Positions 41,184-53,800 of a stretch of DNA of 64,000 nt are shown here, one piece after another. The stretch comes from Eutreptiella sp. 'Long Island Sound 2002' (Eukaryota > Euglenozoa > Euglenophyceae > Eutreptiales > Eutreptiaceae): contig OZ038388.1 in the NCBI GenBank assembly GCA_964036045.1, forward strand, positions 2,675,501 to 2,739,500, in the 5' to 3' direction. The notes beneath the pieces are model-generated. The model worked only from the letters and a program-made list of their open reading frames with translations. It was not told where the DNA came from and made no database searches. Within the stretch, counting starts at the first letter, position 1. Each line of letters opens with the position of its first letter. A program made the translations under genes and the position numbers.

Positions 41184-44180
41184 GTGGTCTGCAAGAGCAA
41201 TGGCCAAGGGTCCGTCTCGAATGGGGGGGCACTCGCCAGAGGGGGCGGCGGATGGCAGGGGCACACGGACCTCTGCTCAGAGCAAAGCCACCGCTGTCCG
41301 AGTGCATGGCCCAGGCCCTGTCCCTCTCATCCCACGCCCCCTCCCGTCCTCTAAAGTAGAGTTCTGTTGATGTGCGGTGCGTTGCATTGTATGAGATCTG
41401 TCTTTGAGATGGGGAGGGCACCAATGCATTGGAAAGAGGGGGGGGGGGGGGTAACTCACCACCCCCCTCCCGGTTACCAGGTCACATTTTTGAGCAAACG
41501 GAGCCGCAAATTGGATGATGCACAAGACGGAGCAATGCTCGAGCGACTACTGATTATTATGAGTCCGAATCGTCCTCGTTGTCTGATGCCCCCGCTTTCT
41601 GGTGTACTTGTGCCACTGTGCATGTTTGACGTTTTTCTCCAGATCAACATCGATACATGTGGCCAAAAACTCATGCCGTGAAGCCTATGGCCGCGGTCTC
41701 CCTGACCGCAAGTGCCAGCGAACGGCACTTGAGATAGTCCCCCACCAGCCTTGGTCACCTCCTCCAACCGCCTCCCCAACCGCTTCTGGAACCCCATCAG
41801 AGGACGCTTTCCATCTCATGCATCCCTCGGGGAGGGGCTGGGGGGAAGGGGAAGGGGATCAGGGATCCGGCCGCCCTGCATCACTATCATGTGACCGCCT
41901 TGGGGGTGCTGTTTACCACCATGCCAGTGCACTGTAACTACTGTCTCCCCAACATGCCACCACATGACGGGGACTTTCTGATCCCCTTCACCCTCGTTTA
42001 TTGCTCATGTTAGAAAACAAACCCCCTTCCCAAGGCCCCTACCAACTCAAGTCCGCAGGTGCTCCTTCACGGCGTCCCCCTGCCCTCGCTAAACCTTGGA
42101 AACCCATAACAATCCGTAGCCTTTGTAGAATCCGGGCATGGTTTCATTGCAGGAGGGCCACCCCTGGAGGCAATCATACTCAGAGAGGCCGGATTGATGC
42201 CTGCCATGAAAGTGGCCGCCATGTTGGGATGACAGGTTGGTCACAGCAACAACAACAACAGTCGTAACCAGTTCCAGCTATGCACAGGGCGGGCTAGGGA
42301 TGATGAGTTAGTTGTAGGAAAGGGGGAGGGGCTAGTGATGGTCTGATGGACCCCAAAAGACAGAATGCATTGCACTGGTCACGATATCATGGCCAAATGA
42401 CTGGGTACTCTGCTTGATGATTGTGGCAGAGATTCTGCGTGGATGTGGACATTCTGTTCTGAGTGCTGCCTGATGGGAGGGTGGCGATAAGCACATTAGG
42501 GTTGTGGATAAAAACAGGTAGCAAGCTTGGGGGCTGCCTCAGGGTACAGTCTGCATCATTGATGAACGAAGGCATCGTTTGTACGTATGCACCTGGTTCT
42601 GGTTGCACCATTCTTGATCGTTGTGGTTACACATTTAATCGCCATGCTGAGCAGTTTGTGCTGGGCCTGAACAGTGAGATTATGAGAATATGCCGCTGCT
42701 GCATCCACATCGCGTGTTCTCTGGCACAGTCGTTGCTGCCTACCACACCACGCCATCTGTCCGCTGACCTTTCACTGCCCTGCGAAATTTCATTGTCCAT
42801 GAGTCGCTGTGTCCGTGTGGTGGTACGTGATGTGATGTGTTGTGCAGCCCGGCGGCAACACCTGGTCCAATGTTCTGCCATGGTTGACAATAATGCTGGT
42901 TAGCCCCTTCACATTTTGTCTGCCACAACCCGCCGCATGGCGAAGCCGAAACAGCTGAGACTCGTGGCATGCGTGTCTTTGGTTGTGTTCACAAATGGAG
43001 AGACATTGTGTCTGACCGGCGAATGGCACACCAAGGTGTCTGCCCGGGAGTCCTGTCAACAGATCGCAAAGTAACCACAAAACAAGCACCCTGTCCCCTC
43101 GCAGCAAGCAACGGCCACACTCCTGGGAAGTCAAACAAACAGTCTTGAAGGTAACTCTGCAAATTTTGCAGCATTCCATGTCTTTTCATCGGACCCCTCC
43201 CGCCCAAAGCTTCCAATGGAGCGACTCACGATGCGCTGGACAGCAAGTGCAGGACTTGGCCGATGAACGCCAGGTTTCTGCGACTTCCCAATTCGAAGGA
43301 TCCAATGACGCTACTCGAGAAGTACCTTTCCGTGGGTCAACACTGAAATGGATGCAGCTAAATGATGTTGAGCGATAGACGTCCGTAAGGCCATATGAGG
43401 GTGGGTGCAGACTGCTGTATGCTCCACCTGAACAACCCCAAACTCCCTGAACATCAACAAAAGACTGAGAAACTCGGACCCTCAGACTCTGCAGTGGTAT
43501 CTTGGAGCCCAATGACTCTTCGATTGTGGCAGAGGACGGCGGGCGCAGTGCATATCCGCTGGGAAGCTTGACAGTCCAGGCGAGACCCGATTCCCATGTG
43601 TAGCTTGTCCTGCAGCACAGCAAACAAACAAACAAAGACTCTCGGTGATGCACGCCTTCCCGCAAAAGGCTGCGCACACCGACATGGAGAAGGCAACCAG
43701 GAACTCCAGACAGCAATACATCCATCCAAAGTTCGTCATTGGTGAGGAGAAGACGGATAAAACTTCACCCGCAGGTGGTCCTTCAGGAAATGGCCATTAT
43801 CCGTCGGTGTTTGGTGGTCAACTGCGGCCCAGAGGGCTGTGCTTAATGGGAGGTCCTGAGCACCAAAAAAGAACTCGTTGTCCTGTAACACCCACAACAC
43901 CGAAACACGACCTTAACCGGTGTGCCTGTGCCGGTACCTGTACCTGTGCCACTGAAGGACGCTGTGGATGCCCATGTGGGAGTTCCGTAGGGGCACTCTG
44001 AGACAACCCTCCACGTCGTCCTCCACAGTGACCACAACCTCAGCAGGTACGTCCCATGCTGAAACCTATGGATGTAGGCTTTGCTGCAGGGAGGAACCTT
44101 AAGTGGCCACATAACCCCTGCTGTCTCGGGTCCCAAACATGCGGAGGCATCAGAAGCGGCTACATAACTCTTGCCGTCTT
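41184..44180. other. No gene recognised upstream of the subtilase
   Basis: The first part presumably holds the subtilase promoter. A G run lies near 41430. A 179-codon minus frame at 43186–43725 has no domain I recognise and overlaps other frames, so I leave it unassigned. The last 100 bp (from about 44080) consist of a degenerate ~55-bp repeat (GGTCCCAAACATGCGGAGG…CATCAGAAGCGGC) that resumes on the other side of the next element. Confidence 0.35.
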
Positions 44181-45056
44181 AGGGGGAGTGTTTGCCCTAC
44201 GCGCGCCCTGTGCGCTACTTTTATGATGACTTTCCCCGATTGAGTCCCCAAGTTTACCATCACCGTATGGAGCCCCCGAGTAGACCAATAGCTACCCTAA
44301 CCTCTTGCCTACCATATGAAGCAACAAACCATCCATGCACAACATTGAACAAGAAAAGCATATCTGAATCACCTTCACAACTTTGTTCCACCAAATTTGT
44401 TCGCTCAAATTGAACAAGCAAGACTGCTGTATAAACAGTCTTGCCCCCATAGGTGTGCGGGTCAATACATTCCGCACAATAATGCAAACGACATTCACCA
44501 CATTTTGTGGTAGTGTGCTTTTGACAACACAATGCACATATATCAACCTCCTCCCCAACATCATCTTGCATGTCATCCTCAACGGTTGCTTGGGTGCTCT
44601 TCCAAACATGAGGGGGAACATGTTCCCACGGTCCATACGGAGGGTAACGGACCTGCCTCCGGATGCAAAATTGGGTAAAGTGCAACAAAATGCGCACCGA
44701 TTGATGCAACTCGTTGGGACCACCACGCCAAATGTTCCGAATTAAACCCCAATGCCACAAATGAGCAAACAGTTGCTCAATTCGGGCCCGGTACCATCCA
44801 TGCACATCATTATATGATTGTTGCCGTGGAAAGCGTGGATTGCGAGTCCCTAACCCCAACTCAAGGGGCCATGCAACAAACCTCTGCCTTCTCGAGGGCC
44901 CAAAAGAGGGCGGAAATGCTACATCACCCCTGCATTCTCCGGGATCCCCTACAAAGGGGGACAAAATCAGAATTGGCTGCCTTACCCATAGGGGTAGGGA
45001 TCGGACATAGCCCAAAAAGTTGCCCTACGCGCGCCCTGCGTGCTAACACTCCCCCT
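44181..45056 (-). mobile_element. Harbinger-like element copy B (internally deleted)
   Basis: The termini are inverted: AGGGGGAGTGTTTGCC at the left and, in complement, AGGGGGAGTGTTAGCA at the right, each followed by a GCGCGC-rich stretch. At 876 bp it keeps only the transposase 3' end. Between the transposase part and the right terminus lie one unit of the 48-bp minisatellite sequence (about 44829–44876) and pieces of the ~55-bp repeat that also flanks the element. No clear target duplication is seen. Confidence 0.7.
44260..44826 (-). pseudogene. C-terminal part of a Harbinger-like transposase
   Basis: The frame reads YNDVHGWYRARIEQLFAHLW, with the catalytic Glu region, then LLHFTQFCIRRQVRYPPYG, PWEHVPPHVW and the C-terminal cysteine cluster CALCCQKHTTTKCGEC…YCAECID. 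It is extended by about 45 residues of other sequence before the stop. Everything N-terminal, including the first two catalytic Asp, is missing and replaced by minisatellite-derived sequence (FVAWPLELGLGTRNPRF). Confidence 0.75.
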
Positions 45057-47881
45057 GAGGGGTCCCCAAAGCAAGGAGGAATCAGAAGTGGCTACATTTT
45101 CCCCTGCTGTCCTGGGTCCTAAAGCTGTGGAGACATCGAAATGGCGAGACAACCCCTGCAGTCTTGGGGTCCCCTAACTAGGTACCCCCCCCCCCCCCTT
45201 GCGCATGCACGGCCTTGTCTAAGCACGGGGTGGGCGTTGAACCGCCGTTTTGAGGAAATTTTGGGACCGCTGTTTTTGTGGTCCAGAATGGAGGATTGGG
45301 TGTCTAAAGAGCGTTTGTACAGGGAAAGAGGGGCTCATTCATGTCTGTGATGGTGCATTCTGTTCATAACAACATTGTACTACACATTGGAACCCCATGC
45401 TGCTTGTTCTGATGTGATTTTCAGTCATGGCTAACAATGTTATTCCCGGTCTGGCTGTCACATGTGTCGCGCGCATGCACGGCCTTGTCTAAGCACGGGG
45501 TGGGCGTTGAACCGCCGTTTTGGCCTAACTTCTGGGACCGCGGCCGTGCTTGCGCAAGGGGGGGGGGGTATGAAAAATTTTGTCACCACAAACATTATTT
45601 ACAAAAAAAGGGGGGGTTTCTGTGATCAAATGCTCTTGAACCCCGGCCCCCGCCACAAAGCAGTTTTGAAGGAGGGGGGGAAGGTCCCATACCCCCTCAT
45701 GATATCCCGTTTCTTGGGACCACCCCCCTCCTTGCCTTGGCCCCGGAAGTGCAATGCGGACCAAGTGCTGTTGCAGGCCCAGAACAAGCCCCATGTAGTG
45801 CAGGGCTTCCCAAACTCGGGTCCCCGACCCCCTGCACGGGCGTGTGCCTATGTGTACTGTGGTCGCACCTGCCTCGCTGTACACTGTGGCGGATGTTTGC
45901 ATTGGTGTCATGCGCTGGCTGTGTTTGTAAGAGGGTGGGGGAGGAGGTATTTTGCCCTTGAGACCCACCCACTGAAAAAAAGAAACCTTGACCCATTTTT
46001 TGGCTGGGGGAAATCAAATCTGACTTGGCAGCTTCTCGCAGGTTCAACGCAGACCCCCTCCCCAAAGGCCAGGTCAACGGTGGTATACCCTCAGGGCCTG
46101 CCCCACTGAGTAGCCACAGCATCACAGGCCTAAGAAGTAGGTGTCCAATGGGTGGGGAAGTGCTTAGCACGCCACACTGACCCCCAGAACCAAGAACGCC
46201 CCCTGTGCCCTCGGAAGGCAAGGAGTGCCGTAGTAGGCCGACAACTCGACCGCCCCATGCGCTCGGCGGGGGGCAGTGAGGGTAGTCAGTGGCTGGAGCC
46301 TGAAGACTACTGAACCCCAATTCCCCAGGCAGTCTGTGTTGGACTCCCCTGCCCCACCCGCGGGGGCCCAGAGCACGGGCACACACTTCCCCGAGGCAGG
46401 AACCCCACCTTGACGCACACAGGCACAGCGGTATCTCCCGCTCGCTCGCACTGGGCAGGTCTGGGGCTTGTCAGCAGTCCAGCAGGCCTTGAAACCGGAC
46501 ATTCGGGTGCATCAGTGCCCATCGTGTCCGGCTGGGAAGGAAGCCGTGACCGTGGGCCATGACTGCCGCAAGGGGCCTCCACACCCGCTCCCTCCCCCTC
46601 CCCCCCCAAAAGAGAATAATACCTCATGAACACCGCCTGGTCAAACATGCACTGCACACCGACAGCCCTTGGCATGGCGCGGATGTTGCCAATTTGTGTT
46701 TTCCGGACTGTCGGTCCCCTTTCACTGTCTGCAGTTGCAGCCCCCACCAACAACACATGGCAAATCCTGCAAGTGCCCTCAGGCCTCACAGGGCCCAGCC
46801 CTGGCGCAATGCCTGCCTCTCTGGGGGATCCCTTCAGGCGTCACTCTCGACGGCGCAGAAACCACCGCACCTCAACCAGCCCCCAACGATTTTGCAACCG
46901 CCACACGTCACCACTGGTCCGTGTCCCCAATCACCTACCGCCCACCAACGCAGAGCAGTGCCGTGACTCGTGTGATGAGTTGCTTCCGCCCCTTCAACAA
47001 CCGGAACCGCCCTTCCTCTCGTCTCGGCCTCAGCGCGTCGCGGGTTTGACGCCCACCCCACCCCCACGCCACCCCCCACCCGCTGCCATCCGAATTCGAC
47101 AAAACGCGGGCGCCCACGAAAAAGTCTCCGCCGGATATCTTCGTCTGCTCTGCGTTTTCGAGACGCATGCCACCGCTTGGCCTTCAGCGCCTGCGCGTCG
47201 CATTCAGGTGGTAGGCGGCCGTTTGTGCGCTTTGCAGCGAGTCACCGTTGCACTTGCCGGGCGGTGAGACGGCTGTTGCTGGGGCAAGTCCGACCTCCGG
47301 CCAGCGTCCGGCCAGCGTCCAGGGGAGGAACGGTTGGCGAGAGGAGGGCAGGGGACAACTGGGGAGATGGGGCAGGGGATAGCGCTGAAGCCCGGGCTGA
47401 ATGGGGGGCTGGAGTAGGGTTCAGAAGGAACACGGGTGGAGGTCCCAATGATAAGGAAAGCATGAGGATGTATGACTGGAATTCGACGGAGGCTGGCAGG
47501 CAGCGTCAGGACCGAATACAAAACGGTTACTGAACGTTGAAAAAGCGGTTGGGGGCGCATTTACTGGCGGTCACATAACGGCTGGAGGGTACTTAAGGGC
47601 GGGCCGGGGGCGGGTGCAGCGGAATGGACAATCGCTCCACCCCCACGATTGAAGCACAGGCCGCCAGCCCTTGTCCGAACAGGAGCAAAAAGGAACCAGC
47701 AAAGGGCAATGCAGCTCAGGCCGGATGCACAGCGAGCAGCCCGAACGCTGTACTGCGTGTGACATCGGGTTCGTTGGAGCACGCACCCTCAGCAGGACTG
47801 GCACACAACAACCACCGGCCTCCGCAGCACTCCGTAGGACCGGCCCCGAAACGTGGTGTGACTCCGTGGCACTCAGCCTGT
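45057..47881. other. Intergenic region, no gene recognised
   Basis: Degenerate ~55-bp repeats continue to about 45180, followed by a poly-C run at 45186. A 52-bp phrase beginning GCGCATGCACGGCCTTGTCT is present at 45201 and again at 45470. The remaining open frames (for example plus 46626–47267 and plus 47177–47533) show no domain. The final part is the presumed 3' UTR of sufC. Confidence 0.4.
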
Positions 47882-50800
47882 TCACGAGCCCTTCGGCGTC
47901 GGCTTGTCAAGCCATGACGCAAAGCCTTCCTTGCCAAGTCGAAGCGCAAGGTTGTAGTCACCCGTCTGCACAATCCGCCCGTCGACCATCACGTGCACGT
48001 ACTGCGGCTTCAGGGGCGTCATCAGGGCCTGGTAATGCGTCACTAGCAGCAGCGCGTTCTCGCTGCACAGCAGCCGCCGAATACCCTGGGCCACCTTCTG
48101 CACCGCGTCCACGTCGAGGCCACTATCGGCTTCGTCAAGAATGCTCAGCCGTGGCTCCAGCACGCACATCTGAGGCGAAGTACGCAGGGCGTGGCGTGGG
48201 AATAGCGGCAACGTCTTCCACGCGCATAGCATGCCTCCACAAGGCACTGGCTCACACTTTTCGGCGTACTGCCTCCCCCCACCGAATCATAGCCAGCGGC
48301 GTTCGACAGCCTTGGGGGGGTGTGACCTAATTAAAAAACAGACAAATGCAAACCAGAGGTAATGCACTCCACAGTAAGGCATAAGTGCATCTTTATTCTC
48401 TATGCCAAACCTGGTTAAACCTCAAGACACACACTGTGTCTGAAACAGAAAACAGAACATCATGTCTGACTACATTAGTCGACAGCCTTGGGGGGGGGGG
48501 GGGGGTCTTGGAAACCCCTAACCCCGAGTGGAAAACTGTGCCATGGCAGTGCGAGGGCACCCACTAGCAGCACAAAACAGATGCTCGTCAGTGGCCAAGA
48601 CAAGACCATAGGTCCCTTTCTGCCAACAAGATAGCGGCTGACGGGTGCCTGGCTTCGGGTCACCCACCATTCGGCAGCGGTACGCACACGTGCTGACGCC
48701 ATGCTGAACCACGCGACCCTTTACAACAGGACAACAGCCCCCCCCCCCCCCCCCATCCCGGAGGATGATGGATATCATCCCCTGTCGCCACCCAGACCCT
48801 TAGCACAAACAATCCCAACGAGAACAACATTGGCACTACCAACCCCAACACTTGGGTTGCAGAAGAGTGCCCACATGTGACCGCCCCCCTCCCCCCGGCC
48901 CCAGCCCCAACCCCGCCCATCTCCCTCCTTCAGGGGGCTCCAGACCTGTGGGTGAAGGGGGTGTTGAAGGGAGAGCGGGGGGGGGGGGCGTCGGTTCGGC
49001 TGCCAAGATTCGCCCGAAGATACTTGTCCTTTGGGGAACATCCATCAGGTCCGGATGCAATGTGCGCATTGGACTCCAGCCGGGCCTGGCACACTACGTG
49101 CAATTTGTCCATTTCGGTGCTGCGCTGCAAAGCACAGCCTTGTGGCATACCATACCTCTGCAAGGGCGGCGTGTTCATGGGGTGTGCTGGCACAGGCATG
49201 CTGCCCGCACCAGCACCATACGGATACGCACTGCCGTGCATCGTGCTCACTCAGATCGGCCTATCCCTCGCCGCCGACCTCCGTTCCTTCGCCACCCTCA
49301 GCTCAAAATCAGAGAAAATAGTGCTCGCAACTAGTCCGCCGCTGACTCACCTTCGCTGCTACTGAGGAACGGGCTGAAGCGGCATGAGCAATCTCTGCTG
49401 CCCCCACACCACTTGCACATCCACCCTAACCTTTGCAGCTAGCTGATTCAGTAATACCAGCCAGGTTGGTGAGGCTGAACAAGACCTTCAAATTTTGTTC
49501 ATGGCTGCCTTTTGTGACACCATTGCTCTCCATTTTGGACCCCAACACTAATTCTAACCCTGGTTGAGGGTCGAGGGTCGGGACTAGGGTTAGGGTAGGG
49601 CTAGCGGTAGGGTTAGGGGTAGGGGTAGGGGTAGGGGCAGGGGTAGGGGTAGGGGCAGGGTTAGGACTAGACTCACTGAGCTGGTGACTAGACTCACCGA
49701 GCTGGTGGAACTAGTCTTGGTTTTATAACCCTCTTTTGTGTCTAGGGTGGACCTAACAGGTTGGGCAAGCAAGCAAGCAGCAAGCAGCAAGCAAGCGACA
49801 AGCACGCGCAAAATGGGGGAAAATCACATCTCCATCGTGGTGCTTCGGATTTGGACAAAATTTTGGTAGATGCTACCTATGGGTGTGAGGGACAACCACA
49901 CAAAGTATGAGCCAGAACCGCAGCGGTGGCGGCCAGGAACAGGCGTCGCAAGTGCCGGACCTCCATTTCAAAATCTGCAATTTAGGGCCAAAATCAGCCT
50001 GTTTTTGCCCAAAACCACCCTAGAACGTGCTGAAAACAACCAAATGAAAGAAAATATTGGCTACTCTACACATGCAGCTAGAGTTCCTTGTACTCCACAA
50101 TATGTCCGCGAACCGCCCCGAAAGGCCCCCAAAAGCCCCAGAATTTGTGCACATTGGCCGCCCCAAACCAAAACCAGGATTGAATATTGGGACCGAGCTG
50201 GTGGGGCAAGGATCATCATCTAGGAGACTTCAACAACAAAAGAGGTACGTACCCGAAAGTGGATGAGAGCGCCTCAAAAGGCCCTCAAAATGAGTTGTAT
50301 TCATCCGTTTGGGCCCACAACTGGACTAGGATCATTTTTGGAAAACCATGGTTTTGGCCCGTTTTTGAGCCATTTGTGGTCCCAAATTGGCCCATTTTCA
50401 AGGCCCTTTTGGCCTTGAGAGGGGCCAAAATTGCTCAACATGGGCTCAAAATGGGCTCATTCCACTTGTTTGTGCACCCTCGGGCTACGTGGCTCAAAGC
50501 GCAATTTCGAGCGCACCTCATCAACCCGCACCCAGCCATTTTTGGTGGTTTCCACCCCTCAAAATTGGCCTGCACGACACCTAGACCCCCGTACCTAGGC
50601 CCAATGGGTTGCGGCAAGCTGCAGGAGGTAACCCAAAGAGGCGGGTGCCAAAATGGGTCGGTCCACAAGGTCCACCGGGTGCGAAAAAATGACTTTTTTC
50701 AAAAGTGATCCTGGACCACATGGAATGCCAAAACAAGTGTTTTTGGCGCGTTTTGAGCTCGTGGTGGCCCTTTGTGGCCCTCCTAAAATCCCAAAATGCC

Positions 50801-53800
50801 TTGAAAATGCGCTGCTTTGGGACAAAAAATGGGTCAAAAATGGGTCAAAAATGGGGGTTTCCAAAAATGATCCTAGACCATTTGGGGTGCCTAAACAAGT
50901 GAAATGAGCACATTTTGAGCCCATTACAAGCCATTTTGGCCACTCCAAAGTCACAAAATGCCTTGAAAATGGGCTGCTTTGGGACAAAAAATGGGTCAAA
51001 AATGGGTCAAAAATGGGTTTTTCCAAAAATGATCCTAGACCGTTTTGGTTGCACAAACAAGTGAAATCAGCCCTTTTGAGCCCGTTACAAGCCATTTTGG
51101 CCCCTTCCAAAATCACAAAATGCCTTGAAACTGGGCTGTTTTGCGACCAAAAATCAATCAAAAATGGATCAAAAATGTGTTTTTCCAAAGATACTTTTGG
51201 ACTATTTCAGGGTGCACAAACAAGTGGAATGAGCCCATTTTGAGCCCATGTTGAGCAATTTTGGCCCCTCTCAAGGCCAAAAGGGCCTTGAAAATGGGCC
51301 AATTTGGGACCACAAATGGCTCAAAAACGGGCCAAAACCATGGTTTTCCAAAAATGATCCTAGTCCAGTTGTGGGCCCAAACGGATGAATACAACTCATT
51401 TTGAGGGCCTTTTGAGGCGCTCTCATCCACTTTCGGGTACATACTTCATTTGTTGTCGAAGTCTCCTAGATGATGTTCCTTGCCCCACCAGTTTGGTCCC
51501 AATATTCAATCCTGGTTAGGGTTGGGGTGGGCGTTAGGGTCAGGGTTGGGGTTAAGGATAGTGCTTGGGTGCAAAATGGACAAAAATTTCCTTCGGGCGC
51601 CTTTGGTGCCTGTAGAGCGTTGTGCGCCTTCGGTGCCCATGGAACCCTGAGGCCGGTACCTTTGGCAACTAACTGTTGGCCGGAGGGGGGGGGGGGGGGG
51701 TGCGTCTGAGGATCCGCGGAGTTGGAACCCCCGTGGCTCAAGGCCGTCACCATGTCAAGATAGCAGCAATATTCATAGGCCCACAAACTTTTAATTCAGG
51801 TCTGGATGGGCGTGAGTGCACAGTTGCACAGCGCGCACATACCATCCAAACTTGGGGGCCTTTGTTACAATTGGCAATAGTCTTGCCTATACATACCATA
51901 CTACGGCCCCACAATGTTGGATAGCCTCATGTTTCACCCGACCCCCACCCCCACCCCCAAAGCTACCCATGGTACAGAATTGTAACCGAAATACCACCTC
52001 ACAACATCGTCAAAAGCACATGCACAATGAACACATATGGAGTAAATTTATACGAAACATACAGCTTTTCTCCATTCCGGACAGGCTCCCCCTTCCCCCG
52101 CCCTCATGAAGGTTCTACAGTTGGGACTTCTCTTTCTTATCCCACACCGTTCAGAACTGGCACCCCCGTCCCCTAAAAAGCGAAAGTGCACTCCCTCCTT
52201 GGAACATCTTGCTACCCCGGAGGAGGAAAGTAGGCAAACGAACGCACGATGGAGCAAGTGTCGAAGTACCCTTTGAAGGTGTGGAATGGGATGGCCCATC
52301 CAATTCATGTGAACGAAGAGAACATGCGTTGGTGGATGGAGAGGTGTGGAAGGAGGCAACTAAAAAATGGAAGGAAGTCGTTATACGTTGCAGGTCCCTT
52401 CGCGAACAAGTTACCCTCATGGGTTGCGATAGGCCTGAAAAAATATTCATTTTCGTGGATGTCATGTGATTTCGGGTAATTTTTTACATCAACAATGTAG
52501 GATGTGGGGAACTTCTGTAAAAAAAAAATTGCAAGCCCAGGCAGAATTTCTACAATGTAGGAGTGGCCTCAATTAGAGCAGGGGGGTCTAGAGCGCCGTT
52601 TTTGAGGCCACCCATTCAATTTTTTCTCCACGGTCCTGCGATGGGCTGCAAAGGAGTGGTATCAGAAACATGGGCATGATGTTTTGCTCATGCGAGAGGA
52701 GATGTTCATTTTCTTTTTCAAGAGGAAGCATGCAAGAGCATCGGATGTATCGGCTTATACGTCGCAATATGCGGCTAGTGCTGATGCAGTTCATGCAACA
52801 ATGAAAAAAATCGCAAATATCTCAATATAGTGGTGGATGAGGTTTGATTGTCTAACCGCTTGAACCGTTACAATCACAGCCCCCATTTCCCCAACCTTGT
52901 GACCCACCTCACGGACTCTATGCCCATTAGCTCAATTGGCGGTGCACTATCGGATGCGTTGTTGAATCCGAAGTATGCCGGCCATATTTGGAAGCCAACC
53001 GTTGCAGTTGACCACTTAGAGAACATAGCATGGGTTGGTCACTCATGCCTAGCATTGCACCGGATGTTATAATATGGGACAAATATGGTCCATCAAGGAA
53101 GTTGGGTTTATTCAAGGATTTTGAGGTAGGGGATCATGATGCTGCATATAAATGCCGCTTGCATTCGCATACTCCTTTCATCGGCTATAAGGTTTCTTAC
53201 ATAACACGAAACGGAGTATAAGAATGTACATGGCTATTACCGTGCTCGCCTTGAGCACCTGTTTACCTATTTGTGGCATTGGAAGGTCGTTCGAGACATT
53301 TGGATGGGTTCAACTCATGACCTACATGTCAATACACGTATTCTTTTGCATTTTACGCAATTTCAGATCCGCCGGCAAAAGTTGTATCAGCCCTACGGAC
53401 CTTGGGAGCATTTCCCTTATTTAAGTTGGCGTGACAAGGAAGCAGTTTCTTTGGAGCCTGACTCCGATGATACCTATTTGGGCCAATTGTGTGCACACAA
53501 GGAGACTTCACAATGCACCCATTCGTTCTTGTGCAATGACTGCATGGCTAATCATTCCTGTAATGTGCCGGATGATGAATCATATGGAAAGGGGTCCCAA
53601 ATGTATCATCATTGTTCGTACTCGGAATCCAAATCCAAATTCTTGATAAATACCGCGAACCTATAGGATGCGCAACAACACACACAAGTGCACTAGAAAT
53701 GAGGGCAAGGCATGCAAGTAACTCATATGAATGCATGACAAGGCTCGTTGTCAGTGGTAGTAGGCCCCACTATGCGGCTTGGGTATGGTCCTGCCCAGAC

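Noticed and set aside
49566-49670. Interstitial telomere repeat
   Set aside because: TAGGGG/TTAGGG-like but highly irregular, and the related copy at 18.6 kb shows only scattered TAGGG-type words, so it looks like ordinary drift within a repeat family.
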